In this document: positions 1 through 9,217 of the stretch, in pieces
Layout of the letters: every line of letters begins with the position of its first letter
Position numbering within the stretch: position 1 is the first letter of the stretch
Assembly (NCBI GenBank): GCA_015295945.1
Contig: DVED01000020.1
Coordinates: forward strand, 1 to 61,233
Direction: 5' to 3'
From: Oscillatoriales cyanobacterium M59_W2019_021
GTDB taxonomy: Bacteria; Cyanobacteriota; Cyanobacteriia; Cyanobacteriales; Geitlerinemataceae
DNA length: 61,233 nucleotides
Notes under the pieces: model-generated
The model's input: the letters and a program-made list of their open reading frames with translations, nothing else
Told to the model about the DNA's origin: nothing
Databases searched by the model: none
Translations under genes and position numbers: made by a program

Positions 1-40
1 ACTTAGGCAACTGATAGACGATCTGATAGAATCTGAGAAT

Positions 41-72
41 AAAAAGCCGTCCTCCGCTGCGCTAAAGGACGG
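41..72 (-). terminator. Rho-independent terminator of the PatA-like gene
   Basis: Read on the minus strand, a 7-bp stem (CCGTCCT pairing with AGGACGG) closes a GC-rich loop and is followed by CTTTTTATT. It starts 14 bp beyond the stop codon of the PatA-like regulator, so it most likely ends that transcript. Confidence 0.75.
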
Positions 73-85
73 GGCTTGAAACCCT

Positions 86-1267
86 TTATTTTCGGTCAGT
101 CGATTTACGATCTAAGTGCTTGCGAATAACATCCAAAATTTTCTGAGCTTGCACCGGTTTAGTTAGGAAATCCGACGCTCTTACCGTCGAGGCTCGCATC
201 CGATGAATGATCCCCTTATTGCCCGTTAAAATCACGATCGGCGTGTGTGCGAATTGGGGAATGCGGCGCAGTTGGGTGCAAATTTCGTAGCCATTGGCAA
301 CGGGCATCACCAAATCTAGGAAAATTAAATCGGGTTTGGCTTCGATCAGCGTCAGCACGGCTTGCAAGGAATCCTGAATCGCCAGAAATCGATACCCAGC
401 AGTTTGAATCACCGGCTCCATCATTTTAATCGTTTGCAAACTATCGTCGATGCAGGCAATGAGCGGTTCGTTAGAAGAGGGGGGCTGTACAATGACGTTT
501 CTCTTTTTGCTGGGATGAGGGTTTTGGGTGGGGCGGGGGATATCGGGTACGGCTCGGGTCGAAATCCATTCTTTTTTGATGTAAGGAAACACCACGCGAG
601 CGAGCTTCAGCGTATCGATTTTAAATCCGCTGGCTAATTCGCGAAAAGTTCGCTTTCCATTAATTTTTGAAGAGAGTTTTTGATAAACTTTATCGGCTCG
701 CTGTAATTGTTTGTTGCGATCTTTTAACATTGGGGCATCATTGGGAGACACTAAGCCCAAGCCCGACTTTTTCCAGCTCTCAACTTGTAGTTGAAGCATC
801 GGCAGAATCGAATCGATATGCAGCCGACACGATTGAAGGCGAATAATGGAGAGCGTATCCTGTAAATTCAGGTGATACGTGACTTCAGCCTGGGATTCTT
901 CTAGTAAAATATCGAAGAGAACTTCCATGGCGATCGATTCGACGATCGCAAACACTTGTTCTTCCGTCAAGGTTTGCCGTTCTTGCAGGACTTGCAAGAT
1001 CTGAAAATCCCAAGAAAAATATTCCTCATCTTCTTCGCGAATAGAGAGAGATTTTAAATCGATTTTCGGACAGTGTATTTTTAAATTGCGAAACAAGCGT
1101 CTGACTTGATGCCACTCTCCTGCAACCCAAGTTAAATGACCGCCAAAAAAGTAAATTTTCCACTTGCGATCGTTCTCGGAATGCACTTCGAGCGGGCCGG
1201 TGAATTGAGTTTCACTCGCCCGGTTCAATTGATTTTGTAAGGAGTTGACAGGCGGATGGTTCGTCAT
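86..1267 (-). CDS. PatA/PixG-type response regulator
   Basis: This is a 393-residue two-domain regulator. Residues about 1-240 match the layout of the PatA N-terminal (DUF4388-like) domain found in cyanobacterial regulators of phototaxis, pattern formation and pili. Residues about 268-388 are a receiver domain, with acidic pair D274/D275, phosphoacceptor D318 in LIFLDLVMP, T348 and K370. There is no DNA-binding domain, so the output is probably protein-protein contact, as in PixG and PatA. No CheY-, CheW- or MCP-like gene accompanies it here, whereas taxis paralogues are usually followed by them, so it is an orphan. A 48-residue ORF ends 37 bp upstream on the same strand and may be co-transcribed. 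The family is clear; the process it controls cannot be told. Confidence 0.9.
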   Translation of the reverse strand: MTNHPPVNSLQNQLNRASETQFTGPLEVHSENDRKWKIYFFGGHLTWVAGEWHQVRRLFRNLKIHCPKIDLKSLSIREEDEEYFSWDFQILQVLQERQTLTEEQVFAIVESIAMEVLFDILLEESQAEVTYHLNLQDTLSIIRLQSCRLHIDSILPMLQLQVESWKKSGLGLVSPNDAPMLKDRNKQLQRADKVYQKLSSKINGKRTFRELASGFKIDTLKLARVVFPYIKKEWISTRAVPDIPRPTQNPHPSKKRNVIVQPPSSNEPLIACIDDSLQTIKMMEPVIQTAGYRFLAIQDSLQAVLTLIEAKPDLIFLDLVMPVANGYEICTQLRRIPQFAHTPIVILTGNKGIIHRMRASTVRASDFLTKPVQAQKILDVIRKHLDRKSTDRK

Positions 1268-1304
1268 GTTTTTAGGAAGAATGACTGGACGAAGACCCAG
1301 ACGA

Positions 1305-1451
1305 TCAACGCTCTTTCATATACCGAATCCGAGCGAGGATCTGTTTCCATTTGGCAGCAAGTTCTCTCGATGAACGATCGTCATGAAATTCCAAATAGGT
1401 AATGGTTTGACGAATAAGATATTCTAGCTCGGCAGGTGTCATTTCCTTCAT
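1305..1451 (-). CDS. 48-residue hypothetical protein upstream of the PatA-like regulator
   Basis: I read a short frame starting MKEMTPAELEYLIRQ and ending ARIRYMKER before a TGA. It is strongly charged and predicted helical, with a central LEFHDDRSSRELAAKWKQ segment. It ends 37 bp before the PatA-like start on the same strand, which suggests an operon. Codon use and the lack of low-complexity sequence look like a real gene, and small helical proteins of this kind are common in cyanobacteria. A second in-frame ATG at codon 4 could be the start. I do not recognise a function. Confidence 0.6.
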   Translation of the reverse strand: MKEMTPAELEYLIRQTITYLEFHDDRSSRELAAKWKQILARIRYMKER

Positions 1452-1461
1452 CGGTCAACAT

Positions 1462-1492
1462 AAGGCAGAAGGCAGAGGGCAGAAGGCAGAAG
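1462..1492. repeat. Heptamer short tandem repeat (GGCAGAA type)
   Basis: About four imperfect copies of the 7-mer GGCAGAA/GGCAGAG lie in tandem between hisA and the small ORF. Related runs occur at 20609-20640, 29333-29360 and 57872-57897. Such short tandemly repeated sequences are a known feature of cyanobacterial intergenic DNA. Confidence 0.8.
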
Positions 1493-1681
1493 CTCGAATA
1501 TCCTTCTCAACACGCTTACTCTTCCAGAAAGAGGCTTGTCCCCTTGTTTCTCAATCTGCGGAGCGTTAGCGAGGTCAAATTCGGCGAAGCCGCTTCTCTG
1601 GAGATCGTCATTTTGAGATTGAGTTTCGATCGCCCCTGAGAGAAGCAGACCCATGGGGAAACGGCTTGCTCCGGGTCGAAT

Positions 1682-2455
1682 TTAAGCCCAAGCCGACGAT
1701 CCCAAATCGGGCGGAACATCGAGAATGCGCCCCGGTCCGATGGCTTGGAGGGCTTCCCCAAGTCGGACGTCCCCGGTATACAGTGCCCGTCCGATAATGA
1801 CGCCCGTGACCCCTTGGGGTTCGAGTGCGGACAAACTCAACAGATCGGTCACCGAACTAATTCCCCCGGATGCAATAATCGGAATGTCAATGGTGTCGGC
1901 AAGTTGCCGCAACGCATCCAAATTGGGACCGGTGAGGGTTCCATCTCGATGAATATCCGTGTAAATTATCGCTGCTACACCCAGACTTGCCATTTGTCGT
2001 GCTAAATCTGTCGCCAACACAGGGGATGTTTCCAGCCAACCGCGAGTCGCGACTCGTCCGTTCCGGGCATCGATCCCTACGATAATCTTACCCGGAAACT
2101 CCCGGCACAACTGTGCGACTAATTCCGGTTTTTCGACGGCAACCGTGCCGAGGATCGCCCATTGGACGCCCAAATCTAACAAAGCCGCCACGCTGTCGCG
2201 ATCGCGCAATCCTCCCCCCACTTCTACGGGAATGGAGACTGTGCGGACGATTTGGGCGATCGAGTCTAAGTTGGCGGAGCGACCGAGTTTCGCGCCGTCG
2301 AGGTCTACTAAATGCAGTCGCGTTGCCCCTTGTTCGACCCATTGACGGGCGACGGCAACCGGATCTTCGTTAAACGTTTCGGAGCGATCGTAATCGCCTT
2401 GGTACAATCGGACGCAGCGCCCTTCGAGTAAATCGATTGCGGGAATGACTTCCAT
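1682..2455 (-). CDS. hisA: Phosphoribosyl-ProFAR isomerase HisA
   Basis: HisA catalyses the Amadori-type isomerisation of ProFAR to PRFAR, the fourth step of histidine biosynthesis, in the cytoplasm. The 257-residue frame is a full-length (beta/alpha)8 barrel. The catalytic aspartates are in place: D8 in AIDLLEG and D129 in VGIDARNG. The phosphate-binding glycine loops VEVGGGLRD (first half) and IIASGGISS (second half) show the internal duplication typical of HisA/HisF. The ATG start gives [10 protein letters not shown], exactly the family N-terminus. It stands alone here, as his genes usually do in cyanobacteria. Confidence 0.97.
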   Translation of the reverse strand: MEVIPAIDLLEGRCVRLYQGDYDRSETFNEDPVAVARQWVEQGATRLHLVDLDGAKLGRSANLDSIAQIVRTVSIPVEVGGGLRDRDSVAALLDLGVQWAILGTVAVEKPELVAQLCREFPGKIIVGIDARNGRVATRGWLETSPVLATDLARQMASLGVAAIIYTDIHRDGTLTGPNLDALRQLADTIDIPIIASGGISSVTDLLSLSALEPQGVTGVIIGRALYTGDVRLGEALQAIGPGRILDVPPDLGSSAWA

Positions 2456-2778
2456 AAATCCTTCGGTGTTGCTCTAAGAGTGTCTACCCTAGAAGATACG
2501 AGGGGAAGACAGGCGAGGGTAGGGCAAACGCCACTTTCTCCCCAGGACGGGTCGATCGCCCATTCGGGTTCGATCGATCGACCGCTAACCTATTGTCTCA
2601 GGTTAAAGATTGGGAGTGCGAAAGTTATCCTCTTTCGTTAAGATCGTGTCAGGCTTGGCAGATAAACTGTACGGGTCGCTTCGGCTTTGTCCTATCGCTG
2701 TACGGGACTATCCTGGCAGAGGTTTCTATGGACGATATCATCCAGCTAGATAGCATCAAACATCAATTGAGGAATACA
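2456..2778. other. Intergenic region between hisA and the REC-GAF regulator
   Basis: About 320 bp separate these divergent genes. An open frame from a TTG at 2593 runs into the regulator, but it lacks a ribosome site and its translation (residues before MRSKKPK) does not resemble a receiver domain. I treat it as leader and promoter DNA. No clear -35/-10 pair or hairpin stands out. Confidence 0.5.
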
Positions 2779-3666
2779 ATGCGATCGAAAAAACCCAAAA
2801 TGCTGGTTGTCGATGACGAGCCAGACAATTTGGATCTGCTTTACCGAACGTTTCGGCGCGATTTTCAAGTCTCCAAGGCTGAAAGCGGTTTTGAAGCGTT
2901 GGAAATCCTCGAAAAAGAAGGGGAAGTTGCCGTGATTATTTCCGACCAGCGGATGCCGGAAATGAAAGGCACGGAGTTTCTCAGCAAAACCCTCCCCCAA
3001 TTTCCCAATACCTTCCGGATCATCCTCACTGGGTTTACCGATATCGAAGATTTAGTCGAAGCGATCAATTCCGGACAGGTTTATAAGTATATTACGAAGC
3101 CTTGGGACCCTCAAGAGTTGAAAGAGGTGGTCGGACGGGCGGCAGATACCTACGAACTCCTCAAACAGCGAACGGAGGAGTTGGCGCGATCGCAGGCGCA
3201 AATGGAACTGCTCAAAGCCGTCCTCCGAGTTGCCCAGGATGATGACTGCGGGGAAACGGGTTTGGCGGCGATTGCCCAGGCGTTTGGGGAGGAGTTCGCC
3301 GCCGATACTTGTATCTTACAATTAGTATCTGGGGATACCCTGGGGACGGCAGGCAGCTACCGTCGCACGGGAACGGCTCAAAACTGGCTGAATGACGATC
3401 CCTTGGTGCAAGAGGCGATCTCCCAAAAAACCGTCCGAGTTGTGGCGAATATTCCCAACGATGCCAATTTATCCGCTGTAGCGCACTACCAGAGTTCCGG
3501 AATACAAGCTCATTTGGCAATTCCCATCCTGTGGCGCGATCGGGCGATCGGTTTGTTATCCCTTCAGTGGATGCAACCTTGCCAACTCCAAGAGTCGAAA
3601 CTAGAATTGGTTTACTTAGCCGCACAACAAGTCGGTTTGGCACTCGTCAGTATGAATTGCGGTTAG
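2779..3666 (+). CDS. REC-GAF response regulator (HupR/RpfG-type receiver)
   Basis: From the ATG at 2779 the product has 295 residues. Residues about 6-122 are a receiver domain with D12/D13, phosphoacceptor D56 in IISDQRMPEM, T84 and K107. The signature FRIILTGFTDIEDLVEAIN is typical of receivers linked to HupR- and RpfG-like regulators. A coiled linker (about 123-150) leads to a GAF-like domain that runs to the C-terminus. There is no HD-GYP, kinase or DNA-binding output, so it may relay signals by binding a partner. I chose this start because GAGGA lies 5 bases upstream of the ATG; in-frame alternatives are ATG 2728 and TTG 2593. No cognate kinase gene is adjacent. Confidence 0.85.
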   Translation: MRSKKPKMLVVDDEPDNLDLLYRTFRRDFQVSKAESGFEALEILEKEGEVAVIISDQRMPEMKGTEFLSKTLPQFPNTFRIILTGFTDIEDLVEAINSGQVYKYITKPWDPQELKEVVGRAADTYELLKQRTEELARSQAQMELLKAVLRVAQDDDCGETGLAAIAQAFGEEFAADTCILQLVSGDTLGTAGSYRRTGTAQNWLNDDPLVQEAISQKTVRVVANIPNDANLSAVAHYQSSGIQAHLAIPILWRDRAIGLLSLQWMQPCQLQESKLELVYLAAQQVGLALVSMNCG

Positions 3667-3681
3667 GGGTTTGGGGTTGGG

Positions 3682-3729
3682 TAGGATGCGTTTCGCGTTC
3701 GCGACATGAAAAGCGCAGCAACGCATCAT
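3682..3729. repeat. Interspersed palindromic repeat (TAGGATGCGTT...AACGCATC)
   Basis: An imperfect inverted repeat has TAGGATGCGTT at one end and AACGCATCA at the other. A close relative lies at 36583-36615. Downstream (about 3748-3782) is a C-rich run of CTGCTCCCC units, the complement of the G-rich runs near 9125-9165 and 27265-27300. Confidence 0.7.
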
Positions 3730-3796
3730 TTTATATAGTGGCTTTCTGCTCCTCCTGCTCCCCCTGCTCCCCCTGCCTCCCCCCTGAAATTCTCCC

Positions 3797-4519
3797 ATGA
3801 CCCATTCCCCTTCTGCCGATCGCGTGCGATCGCTATTTGATCGAATTGCCCCCGTTTACGACGACTTCAACGACTGGTTGAGTTTCGGACAGCACCGGAT
3901 TTGGAAGCAGATGGCAGTGAAGTGGTGCGGGGCGAAACCGGGAGATACGGCACTGGATTTGTGCTGTGGCAGCGGAGATTTGGCACTGCGGGTGGCGGAT
4001 GCGGTGGGAAGGGAGGGGACGGTGTACGGGGTGGATTTCTCGGCATCACTGCTGGATATCGCCCGATTGCGTTCTCTGCGATCGTCTCCGCCACCGCCGA
4101 TTTTTTGGCTGGAAGGCGATGCCCTGAATTTACCCTTCGAGGATGAAAAGTTCGATGCGGCGACGATGGGGTATGGGTTACGGAATCTCAGCGATATTCC
4201 TCGGGGGTTGCAGGAGTTGTACCGCGTTCTCAAACCCGGCGCGTCGGCGGCGATTTTAGACTTCCACCGCCCGCGATCGCCCGCCATGCAAGCCTTCCAA
4301 AATTGGTATCTGGAAACGTGGGTCGTGCCGACGGCAGCGCGGTTTGGCTTGACGGAAGAATACGCCTACATTCGCCCGAGCGTGGAGCGATTTCCCTGCG
4401 GAGCGGAGCAAGTGCAACTGGCGGGCGATGCTGGATTTAGCCACGCCGTTCATTATCCCATTTCCGGCGGTATGATGGGTGTATTGGTCGTTACTAAATC
4501 AAAAAGTTACCCGAGTTGA
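3797..4519 (+). CDS. menG: Demethylphylloquinone (UbiE/MenG family) methyltransferase
   Basis: MenG makes the last carbon transfer of phylloquinone synthesis, methylating the naphthoquinone ring with S-adenosylmethionine; phylloquinone is the A1 acceptor of photosystem I. The 240-residue frame starts with the UbiE-type region VRSLFDRIAPVYDDFN, then SAM motif I (ALDLCCGSGDLAL, about 52-64) and the family signature YGLRNLSDIPRGLQELYRVL. The C-terminal ISGGMMGVLVVTK is typical of the family. Length matches cyanobacterial MenG. Because cyanobacteria make no ubiquinone, a role in phylloquinone is the sensible reading. It is followed by an unrelated DUF445 gene. Confidence 0.92.
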   Translation: MTHSPSADRVRSLFDRIAPVYDDFNDWLSFGQHRIWKQMAVKWCGAKPGDTALDLCCGSGDLALRVADAVGREGTVYGVDFSASLLDIARLRSLRSSPPPPIFWLEGDALNLPFEDEKFDAATMGYGLRNLSDIPRGLQELYRVLKPGASAAILDFHRPRSPAMQAFQNWYLETWVVPTAARFGLTEEYAYIRPSVERFPCGAEQVQLAGDAGFSHAVHYPISGGMMGVLVVTKSKSYPS

Positions 4520-4685
4520 GGAATTGAGTATTTCGGATGGGCAACGCCCACCGAAATACATATTTTTACGCTCTTTTGCACTTAGTTTTCAATCGGAGTG
4601 AAATTTACAAATCTGCCAACGTAGTTTTCCGAACTCCTGTAACTTTTGTAACTCCTGTAACTCCTTGTCTTAACGGCGATTAACG

Positions 4686-5918
4686 TTGAACTGGACTCAA
4701 GTTTTAGAATTGGTTTTGCCACCGATTTTAGGTGGGGCGATCGGCTATTTCACCAATGATATAGCTATTAATATGTTATTTCGTCCGTACCAGCCGATTT
4801 ATATCGGCAAGCGGCGACTTCCGTTTACGCCGGGATTGATTCCCCGCAATCAAAGTCGTCTGGCGCAGCGCGTTTCGGACACGATTATGAGTTCGTTGCT
4901 GACGCCGGCGGAATTACAAAATTTGACCCGTCGCTTGTTACAAGTGGAACGGGTGCAAGCGGCGCTACTGTGGTTGTTAAATGTGGCGCGAGAACAAATT
5001 AAAACCGAAACGGAGCAACGCACGGCGAAAATTTTAGCGGGAATTCTTCACGACTTATTTGGGCGATCGCTCCCTCGCTTGTTAAAAGTTTTGGCCAAAA
5101 AAGAAGATTTTCTCGAAGAACAATTCAACCATATTTTTGATGACGTTTTACTCGAATTTCAACTGACCGACGAACAAGCCGATCAATTAGCTGATTGGTT
5201 ATTACAATCGATTTTACCCCCCGATGTTTTGCGGTTGGGATTGGTGGATTTTTTGACCGATCGCAATATTGCTATTATCGATGAGGGATTTCGGGAAAGA
5301 AGTAGCGGCACGTATTGGGTAGTTGCCAACTTATTTGGATTGCGGAATACGTTAACCCGTTTAAGAACGTTCTGTTTAGATGAAAAAGAAGAAACGAATT
5401 CTCGTTTGGCAGAGTTGATCGACTCCTTGTCGATTCGAGAGCGGTTGCAAGAATTACTCCTCAATTTGTCGTTGCAAAATTTACCCGTTTCTACCGTTCG
5501 CCAGTTGCGAAAAACCATGGGGGATAGCATTCGCAACTACATTCAAAGCGAAGGCATCGATCTGTTAAAGAAATTAAGCGATTCGCTGGACTTTGAAGGA
5601 ATTTCTAAGTTGATTCTCAATCGGTTGCGAAATTCCTCGGCTGTCACGTCTTCTTTAGAGTTGGTCAGTTACGAGTTGGCGTTGATTTTAGATCGGTATT
5701 TGGAGCGAGATTTAGAGGAGATTGTGGCTAAAATAATTCCCATTTTAGCGATCGACCAAGTAATTATCGATCGAGTGAATTCTACCCCTCCCCAAGAATT
5801 GGAAGCGGCAATTCAAGGGATCGTGAAAAGCGAACTTCAGGCGATCGTTAATTTAGGGGGTGTTTTAGGTGTTGTAGTCGGCTCGATTCAAACGATTGTG
5901 TTTTTACTGCGATCGTAA
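4686..5918 (+). CDS. DUF445 family membrane protein
   Basis: This 410-residue protein has a hydrophobic N-terminus (about 6-24) with the conserved [20 protein letters not shown] stretch, a long helical middle rich in charged residues, and a C-terminal membrane segment ([18 protein letters not shown]). That is the DUF445/YheB-like layout: a membrane hairpin with a large helical soluble domain. The function is not known. The start is a TTG; it gives the expected family N-terminus ([13 protein letters not shown]), and no later Met falls before the conserved motif. The upstream ribosome site is weak. Confidence 0.88.
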   Translation: MNWTQVLELVLPPILGGAIGYFTNDIAINMLFRPYQPIYIGKRRLPFTPGLIPRNQSRLAQRVSDTIMSSLLTPAELQNLTRRLLQVERVQAALLWLLNVAREQIKTETEQRTAKILAGILHDLFGRSLPRLLKVLAKKEDFLEEQFNHIFDDVLLEFQLTDEQADQLADWLLQSILPPDVLRLGLVDFLTDRNIAIIDEGFRERSSGTYWVVANLFGLRNTLTRLRTFCLDEKEETNSRLAELIDSLSIRERLQELLLNLSLQNLPVSTVRQLRKTMGDSIRNYIQSEGIDLLKKLSDSLDFEGISKLILNRLRNSSAVTSSLELVSYELALILDRYLERDLEEIVAKIIPILAIDQVIIDRVNSTPPQELEAAIQGIVKSELQAIVNLGGVLGVVVGSIQTIVFLLRS

Positions 5919-5955
5919 CTCGTCATTCTGCAATTTTAAGCTGAATGCTTACGAT

Positions 5956-7419
5956 TCAATCCGTTTGATCGCGCTGCCAGTTGTGCCAGGTTTTTAACCC
6001 CATTTGCCACAAACCCTTTCGCTGTCGCCGATGGTTTCGCCACGCGATGCCTAACTCGCGATACAACTCAGAGAAGGAAGGCGAGACGGGAAGCAAATCG
6101 GCGATCGCCTCGAAAGTGAGGTTTTGCTGTATGACGATCGCGAAGGCATGAATTAATTCTTCCGCCGAAGCTCCCCAAATATGAACGCCGAGAATTTCGC
6201 CATTTTTGCGGGCAATCGCTTTGCAAAATCCCGTCGTTTCTCCGCTAGTTTGCGACTGATAAAGCGGCTGAAAAGATTGCTTTAAAATCACCAGATCGTC
6301 TCCATATCGCGATCGGGCTTGGGGTTCGGTATATCCCACCCGCGCCAATGTCGGATCGATGCCGCCGATCGCCCAAGGAACCTGATGGTAATTTGTTGAA
6401 AACATCGGCAATAGCAGCGCGTTTTTCAAGGCAATTTGCGCTTCGTACCGATCGATATTGTCTAGAGCATAACCACCCAGAGCCGCACCGCACGCATAAA
6501 TGCGCGGATTCGTCGTTTGTAACTTATCGTTGATAACGAGTTTGCCCCGTTTTTTGCGAATGCCGACGGCTTCTAACTGGAGGGGTTTGAGATGGGGATA
6601 CAGCGCGATCGCCAGTAAAATTTCGTCGGTTTCAATTGCCCGATTGCCCGCTTGCACCCATTTTTTATCTTGTATTTTCCGAACTTGAGTAATGGGAGTT
6701 CCCGTAAGAATGCGCACACCGTCGGCTTCCAACTGCGCTTGAATCCAACGGGACATTTCCGGATCTTCGTAGGGTAAAAGCTGGGATTGTTGGGTAATCA
6801 GCGTCACCGATCGCCCCAAACGCGCTAGAATTTGCGCCAGTTCGATTCCTTGGGGGTCGGTGCCGAGAATGACAAAATTTTGCGGCAGGGTTTGCCCCTT
6901 CTTCACCCAGTATCCCAAAGTTTCGGGGGTGAGATAGCCCGTTCGCGTCAACCCTTCGATGCGAGTCGTCACCCAGCGAGATCCCGGCGCGATCAAATAC
7001 CGCCGCGATCGCAAAACCCGTCCGTTCGCCATGACACTCAACCGGGGTTCCGCGCAAAATTCCCCCTCTGCGCGAATGACATCGATGCCGAAACCCGCCA
7101 ACACTGCCGGAGATTCCACCTCGGCAACATTCGCCAACACTGCAGATGCCCACCGCGTCGGGCGATCGAAATTCAACGGGGAAATCGATTCCGCCTCGGC
7201 ACTTCCCATCCCCGTCAACTGCCGCACTCGGGCGATCGATCGGATACTTCGGCTCATCTGCCGCAAAGCCAACAACCCGCACTCGCGACTCCCCGGTTCT
7301 AAATTGACATCCGGTTCGACGAGGGCAACTCGCGCGTGGAACGAACGGGCGGCGGTGACAGCAGCACCGACTCCCGCCGAACTGCCGCCCAGAATGACGA
7401 GATCGTAATCAACTGGCAT
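5956..7419 (-). CDS. FAD/NAD(P) oxidoreductase, disulfide-reductase fold without redox cysteines
   Basis: The 487-residue protein has the full fold of lipoamide dehydrogenase and mercuric reductase: an FAD Rossmann motif at 9-20 (ILGGSSAGVGAA), an NAD(P) motif near 183-207, the FAD-contacting YACGAALGGYAL, and the C-terminal dimerisation domain. Where the family has its CxxxxC disulfide there is only SRECGLLALRQMS (a single C47). The dimer-domain HPT motif that supplies the catalytic histidine reads SPSFSEL. So it can hardly act as a disulfide reductase. A quinone or other small-molecule oxidoreductase is more likely (inference). It ends about 37 bp from the convergent DUF445 gene and is followed upstream by the cobD-like gene on the same strand. 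Confidence 0.88.
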   Translation of the reverse strand: MPVDYDLVILGGSSAGVGAAVTAARSFHARVALVEPDVNLEPGSRECGLLALRQMSRSIRSIARVRQLTGMGSAEAESISPLNFDRPTRWASAVLANVAEVESPAVLAGFGIDVIRAEGEFCAEPRLSVMANGRVLRSRRYLIAPGSRWVTTRIEGLTRTGYLTPETLGYWVKKGQTLPQNFVILGTDPQGIELAQILARLGRSVTLITQQSQLLPYEDPEMSRWIQAQLEADGVRILTGTPITQVRKIQDKKWVQAGNRAIETDEILLAIALYPHLKPLQLEAVGIRKKRGKLVINDKLQTTNPRIYACGAALGGYALDNIDRYEAQIALKNALLLPMFSTNYHQVPWAIGGIDPTLARVGYTEPQARSRYGDDLVILKQSFQPLYQSQTSGETTGFCKAIARKNGEILGVHIWGASAEELIHAFAIVIQQNLTFEAIADLLPVSPSFSELYRELGIAWRNHRRQRKGLWQMGLKTWHNWQRDQTD

Positions 7420-7460
7420 TTGGATTGGGGGTTTGGGGTTTGGGGTTTGGGGTTGGTCAA

Positions 7461-8552
7461 TTACCCATTACCGATTAACCGATCTAAGGCATGGAGGAGG
7501 CGTTGGTTTTCTGGCTGAGTGCGAACGGCAATGCGGAAATACCGATCGCCCAATTCGGGAAAACTGAGACAGTCGCGAATCGAAATTCGGTAGTGTTGTA
7601 ATAACAGGCGTTGGAGTTGGGAACTGGGGATGGGCGATCGCACCAGTAAAAAATTCGCGCTCCCTTGCCAACATCGTAACCCCAACTGCGTCAATCCTTC
7701 CACCAACTGCGCTCGAGCTTCTGCCAGCCAGTGCCAGGTTTGCCGTTGAAACTCGGTATCGGCAACGACGGCTTCGCCTACGGCAGCCGCCAGGGTGTTG
7801 ACCGACCACGGATCGCGCCATTGCTGCCAGCGTCGCAGTCGATCGGGATGGGCGATGGCGTAACCCAGTCGCAGTCCGGGGATGCTGTAAAATTTCGTCA
7901 GCGATCGCACGACGATCGTATTCTCCAATTGCTCGATGTCGGGAATTAAGCTTTGCGATTTCTCCGGCGGCAAAAAGTCCATAAACGCTTCATCGACCAC
8001 CACTAACTCAAATTGTTGGAGAGCGGGCAAAATTTCTGCTCGCTGCCAAAACAGTCCGGTGGGATTGTGGGGATTGTTGAGCAGAAGTCCCGTGCGGTGG
8101 GTGGAAGCAGATGCGGGAAGGGGTAAGGGAAGGGACGGTCGATCAAATGCCGCCTGCCAGGTGTCTTCACTCCATAAGGGCAGAGAATGCATCTTGGCTC
8201 CGAACGATCGTAGCGATCGTTCGTAGTCGCTAAATGCGGGCGTCAGCAGATACGTGACATCTAAACTCGCTAAATCCCGTCCCGCCCAGGTCAGGAGTTC
8301 GGCGGCCCCATTTCCCGGTAAAATCCAGTCGGGGGACAGATCGTGCGTTCGCGCGATCGCCTGTCGCAGCGATCGAGATTCGGGATCGGGATAGGCGCTT
8401 AAGTGAGGAATGTGAGTTTCGAGGGCAGAGATCGCGCTGGGTGGGGGACCGAGCGGGTTGATACTCGCCGAAAAATCCAGAATCTCCGCCGCCGGACAGC
8501 CTGCGATCGAGGCTGCCCAAGCTAAATTTCCCCCGTGAGTCGGTCGCTCCAC
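7461..8552 (-). CDS. cobD: Threonine-phosphate decarboxylase-like PLP enzyme (CobD/CobC)
   Basis: This is a 363-residue fold-type I PLP enzyme of the histidinol-phosphate aminotransferase superfamily. The N-terminal HGGNLAWAA and DFSASINPLGPP are characteristic of CobD, which makes 1-aminopropan-2-ol phosphate for the nucleotide loop of cobalamin. PLP contacts visible are N160 in NNPHNPTG, D187 in VVVDEAFMDF, and K220 in SLTKFYSIPG, which forms the Schiff base. The C-terminal R-containing small domain is intact. Cyanobacteria make pseudocobalamin, which fits. HisC is the main alternative, but the N-terminal signature favours CobD. The 41 bp between this stop-distal gene end and the oxidoreductase hold GGGGTTT repeats. 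Confidence 0.85.
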   Translation of the reverse strand: MERPTHGGNLAWAASIAGCPAAEILDFSASINPLGPPPSAISALETHIPHLSAYPDPESRSLRQAIARTHDLSPDWILPGNGAAELLTWAGRDLASLDVTYLLTPAFSDYERSLRSFGAKMHSLPLWSEDTWQAAFDRPSLPLPLPASASTHRTGLLLNNPHNPTGLFWQRAEILPALQQFELVVVDEAFMDFLPPEKSQSLIPDIEQLENTIVVRSLTKFYSIPGLRLGYAIAHPDRLRRWQQWRDPWSVNTLAAAVGEAVVADTEFQRQTWHWLAEARAQLVEGLTQLGLRCWQGSANFLLVRSPIPSSQLQRLLLQHYRISIRDCLSFPELGDRYFRIAVRTQPENQRLLHALDRLIGNG

Positions 8553-8561
8553 TCGTCCGAT

Positions 8562-8840
8562 CTATTGAGCGGCGACTTTTTCTTTAAACTGTTTGCCCGC
8601 CGAAAACGCAGGGACTTTGGTTGCCGGGATTTCCATTTTTTCTCCGGTTTTGGGATTGCGACCCTCGCGAGCTTTCCGTTCCCTAGACTCGAAGGACCCG
8701 AAACCCACCAGGGTTACCTTGTCGTTGCTAGAGACGGCTTCCACGATCGCTTCGAGGGCAGCCGTCAGCACGGCGTCGGCTTCTTTCTTAGTAACGCCTG
8801 CTTTAGCGGCTACAGCGTCGATCAGTTCTCCTTTATTCAT
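8562..8840 (-). CDS. hup: HU-type DNA-binding protein
   Basis: HU bends and compacts DNA as a dimer. The 92-residue frame has the standard HU length, begins MNKGELIDAVAAKAGVTKKE, and contains the DNA-binding arm signature GFGSFESRERKAREGRNP followed by GEKMEIPATKVPAFSAGKQFK. The ribosome site is excellent: AAAGGAGT (8847-8854 on the minus strand), 6 bases before the ATG, consistent with an abundant protein. It lies 9 bp upstream of the cobD-like gene on the same strand, but differing demand suggests its own promoter. Confidence 0.96.
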   Translation of the reverse strand: MNKGELIDAVAAKAGVTKKEADAVLTAALEAIVEAVSSNDKVTLVGFGSFESRERKAREGRNPKTGEKMEIPATKVPAFSAGKQFKEKVAAQ

Positions 8841-9124
8841 TTGAAAACTCCTTTGTGTTCAAACAATTTGTGTTTGGGTGATTGATATGGAATCCCCCAA
8901 CCGAGTTCGATCGGTCTGGGGGCGATCGGTGGGTCGGAAGATTTCAGCCTCGAGAAGCTGAAACTCCGATGTATTCAAAGTTTCACTGAATTATTCTAAG
9001 GGGTGCAAGACCGCTATGGATCGTTGAAAGCCCGATTTTCTCTAGATTTCAAGATTTTTTTGGGTTTTCCCGACCAAATGGGGGAGAAAAGGGGGGAAAT
9101 ATATCAATTTCTTTACAAAAAGCT

Positions 9125-9168
9125 GGGGAAACTGGGGAGCAGGGGGAGAAGAGGGAGCGGGGGAACAG
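9125..9168. repeat. G-rich short repeat (GGGGAGCAGGGGGAG type)
   Basis: A purine-rich run of GGGGAGCAGGGGGAGAAG-like units sits in the intergenic DNA. Similar runs are at 27265-27300 and 36520-36548, with the complementary strand at 3748-3782. Four or more runs of three or more G are close together, so a G-quadruplex is possible but untested. Confidence 0.65.
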
Positions 9169-9217
9169 GGGTGAGGGGGTTAACCAATAACCAACACCCA
9201 ACCCCCAATCACCAATC

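Noticed and set aside
2593-2778. N-terminal extension of the REC-GAF regulator from TTG 2593
   Set aside because: No ribosome site and no receiver-like sequence; ATG 2779 has GAGGA at 5 bases.
6665-7282. 205-codon open frame antisense to the oxidoreductase
   Set aside because: Arg/Gly-rich shadow of a GC-rich gene with clear FAD and NAD motifs on its frame.
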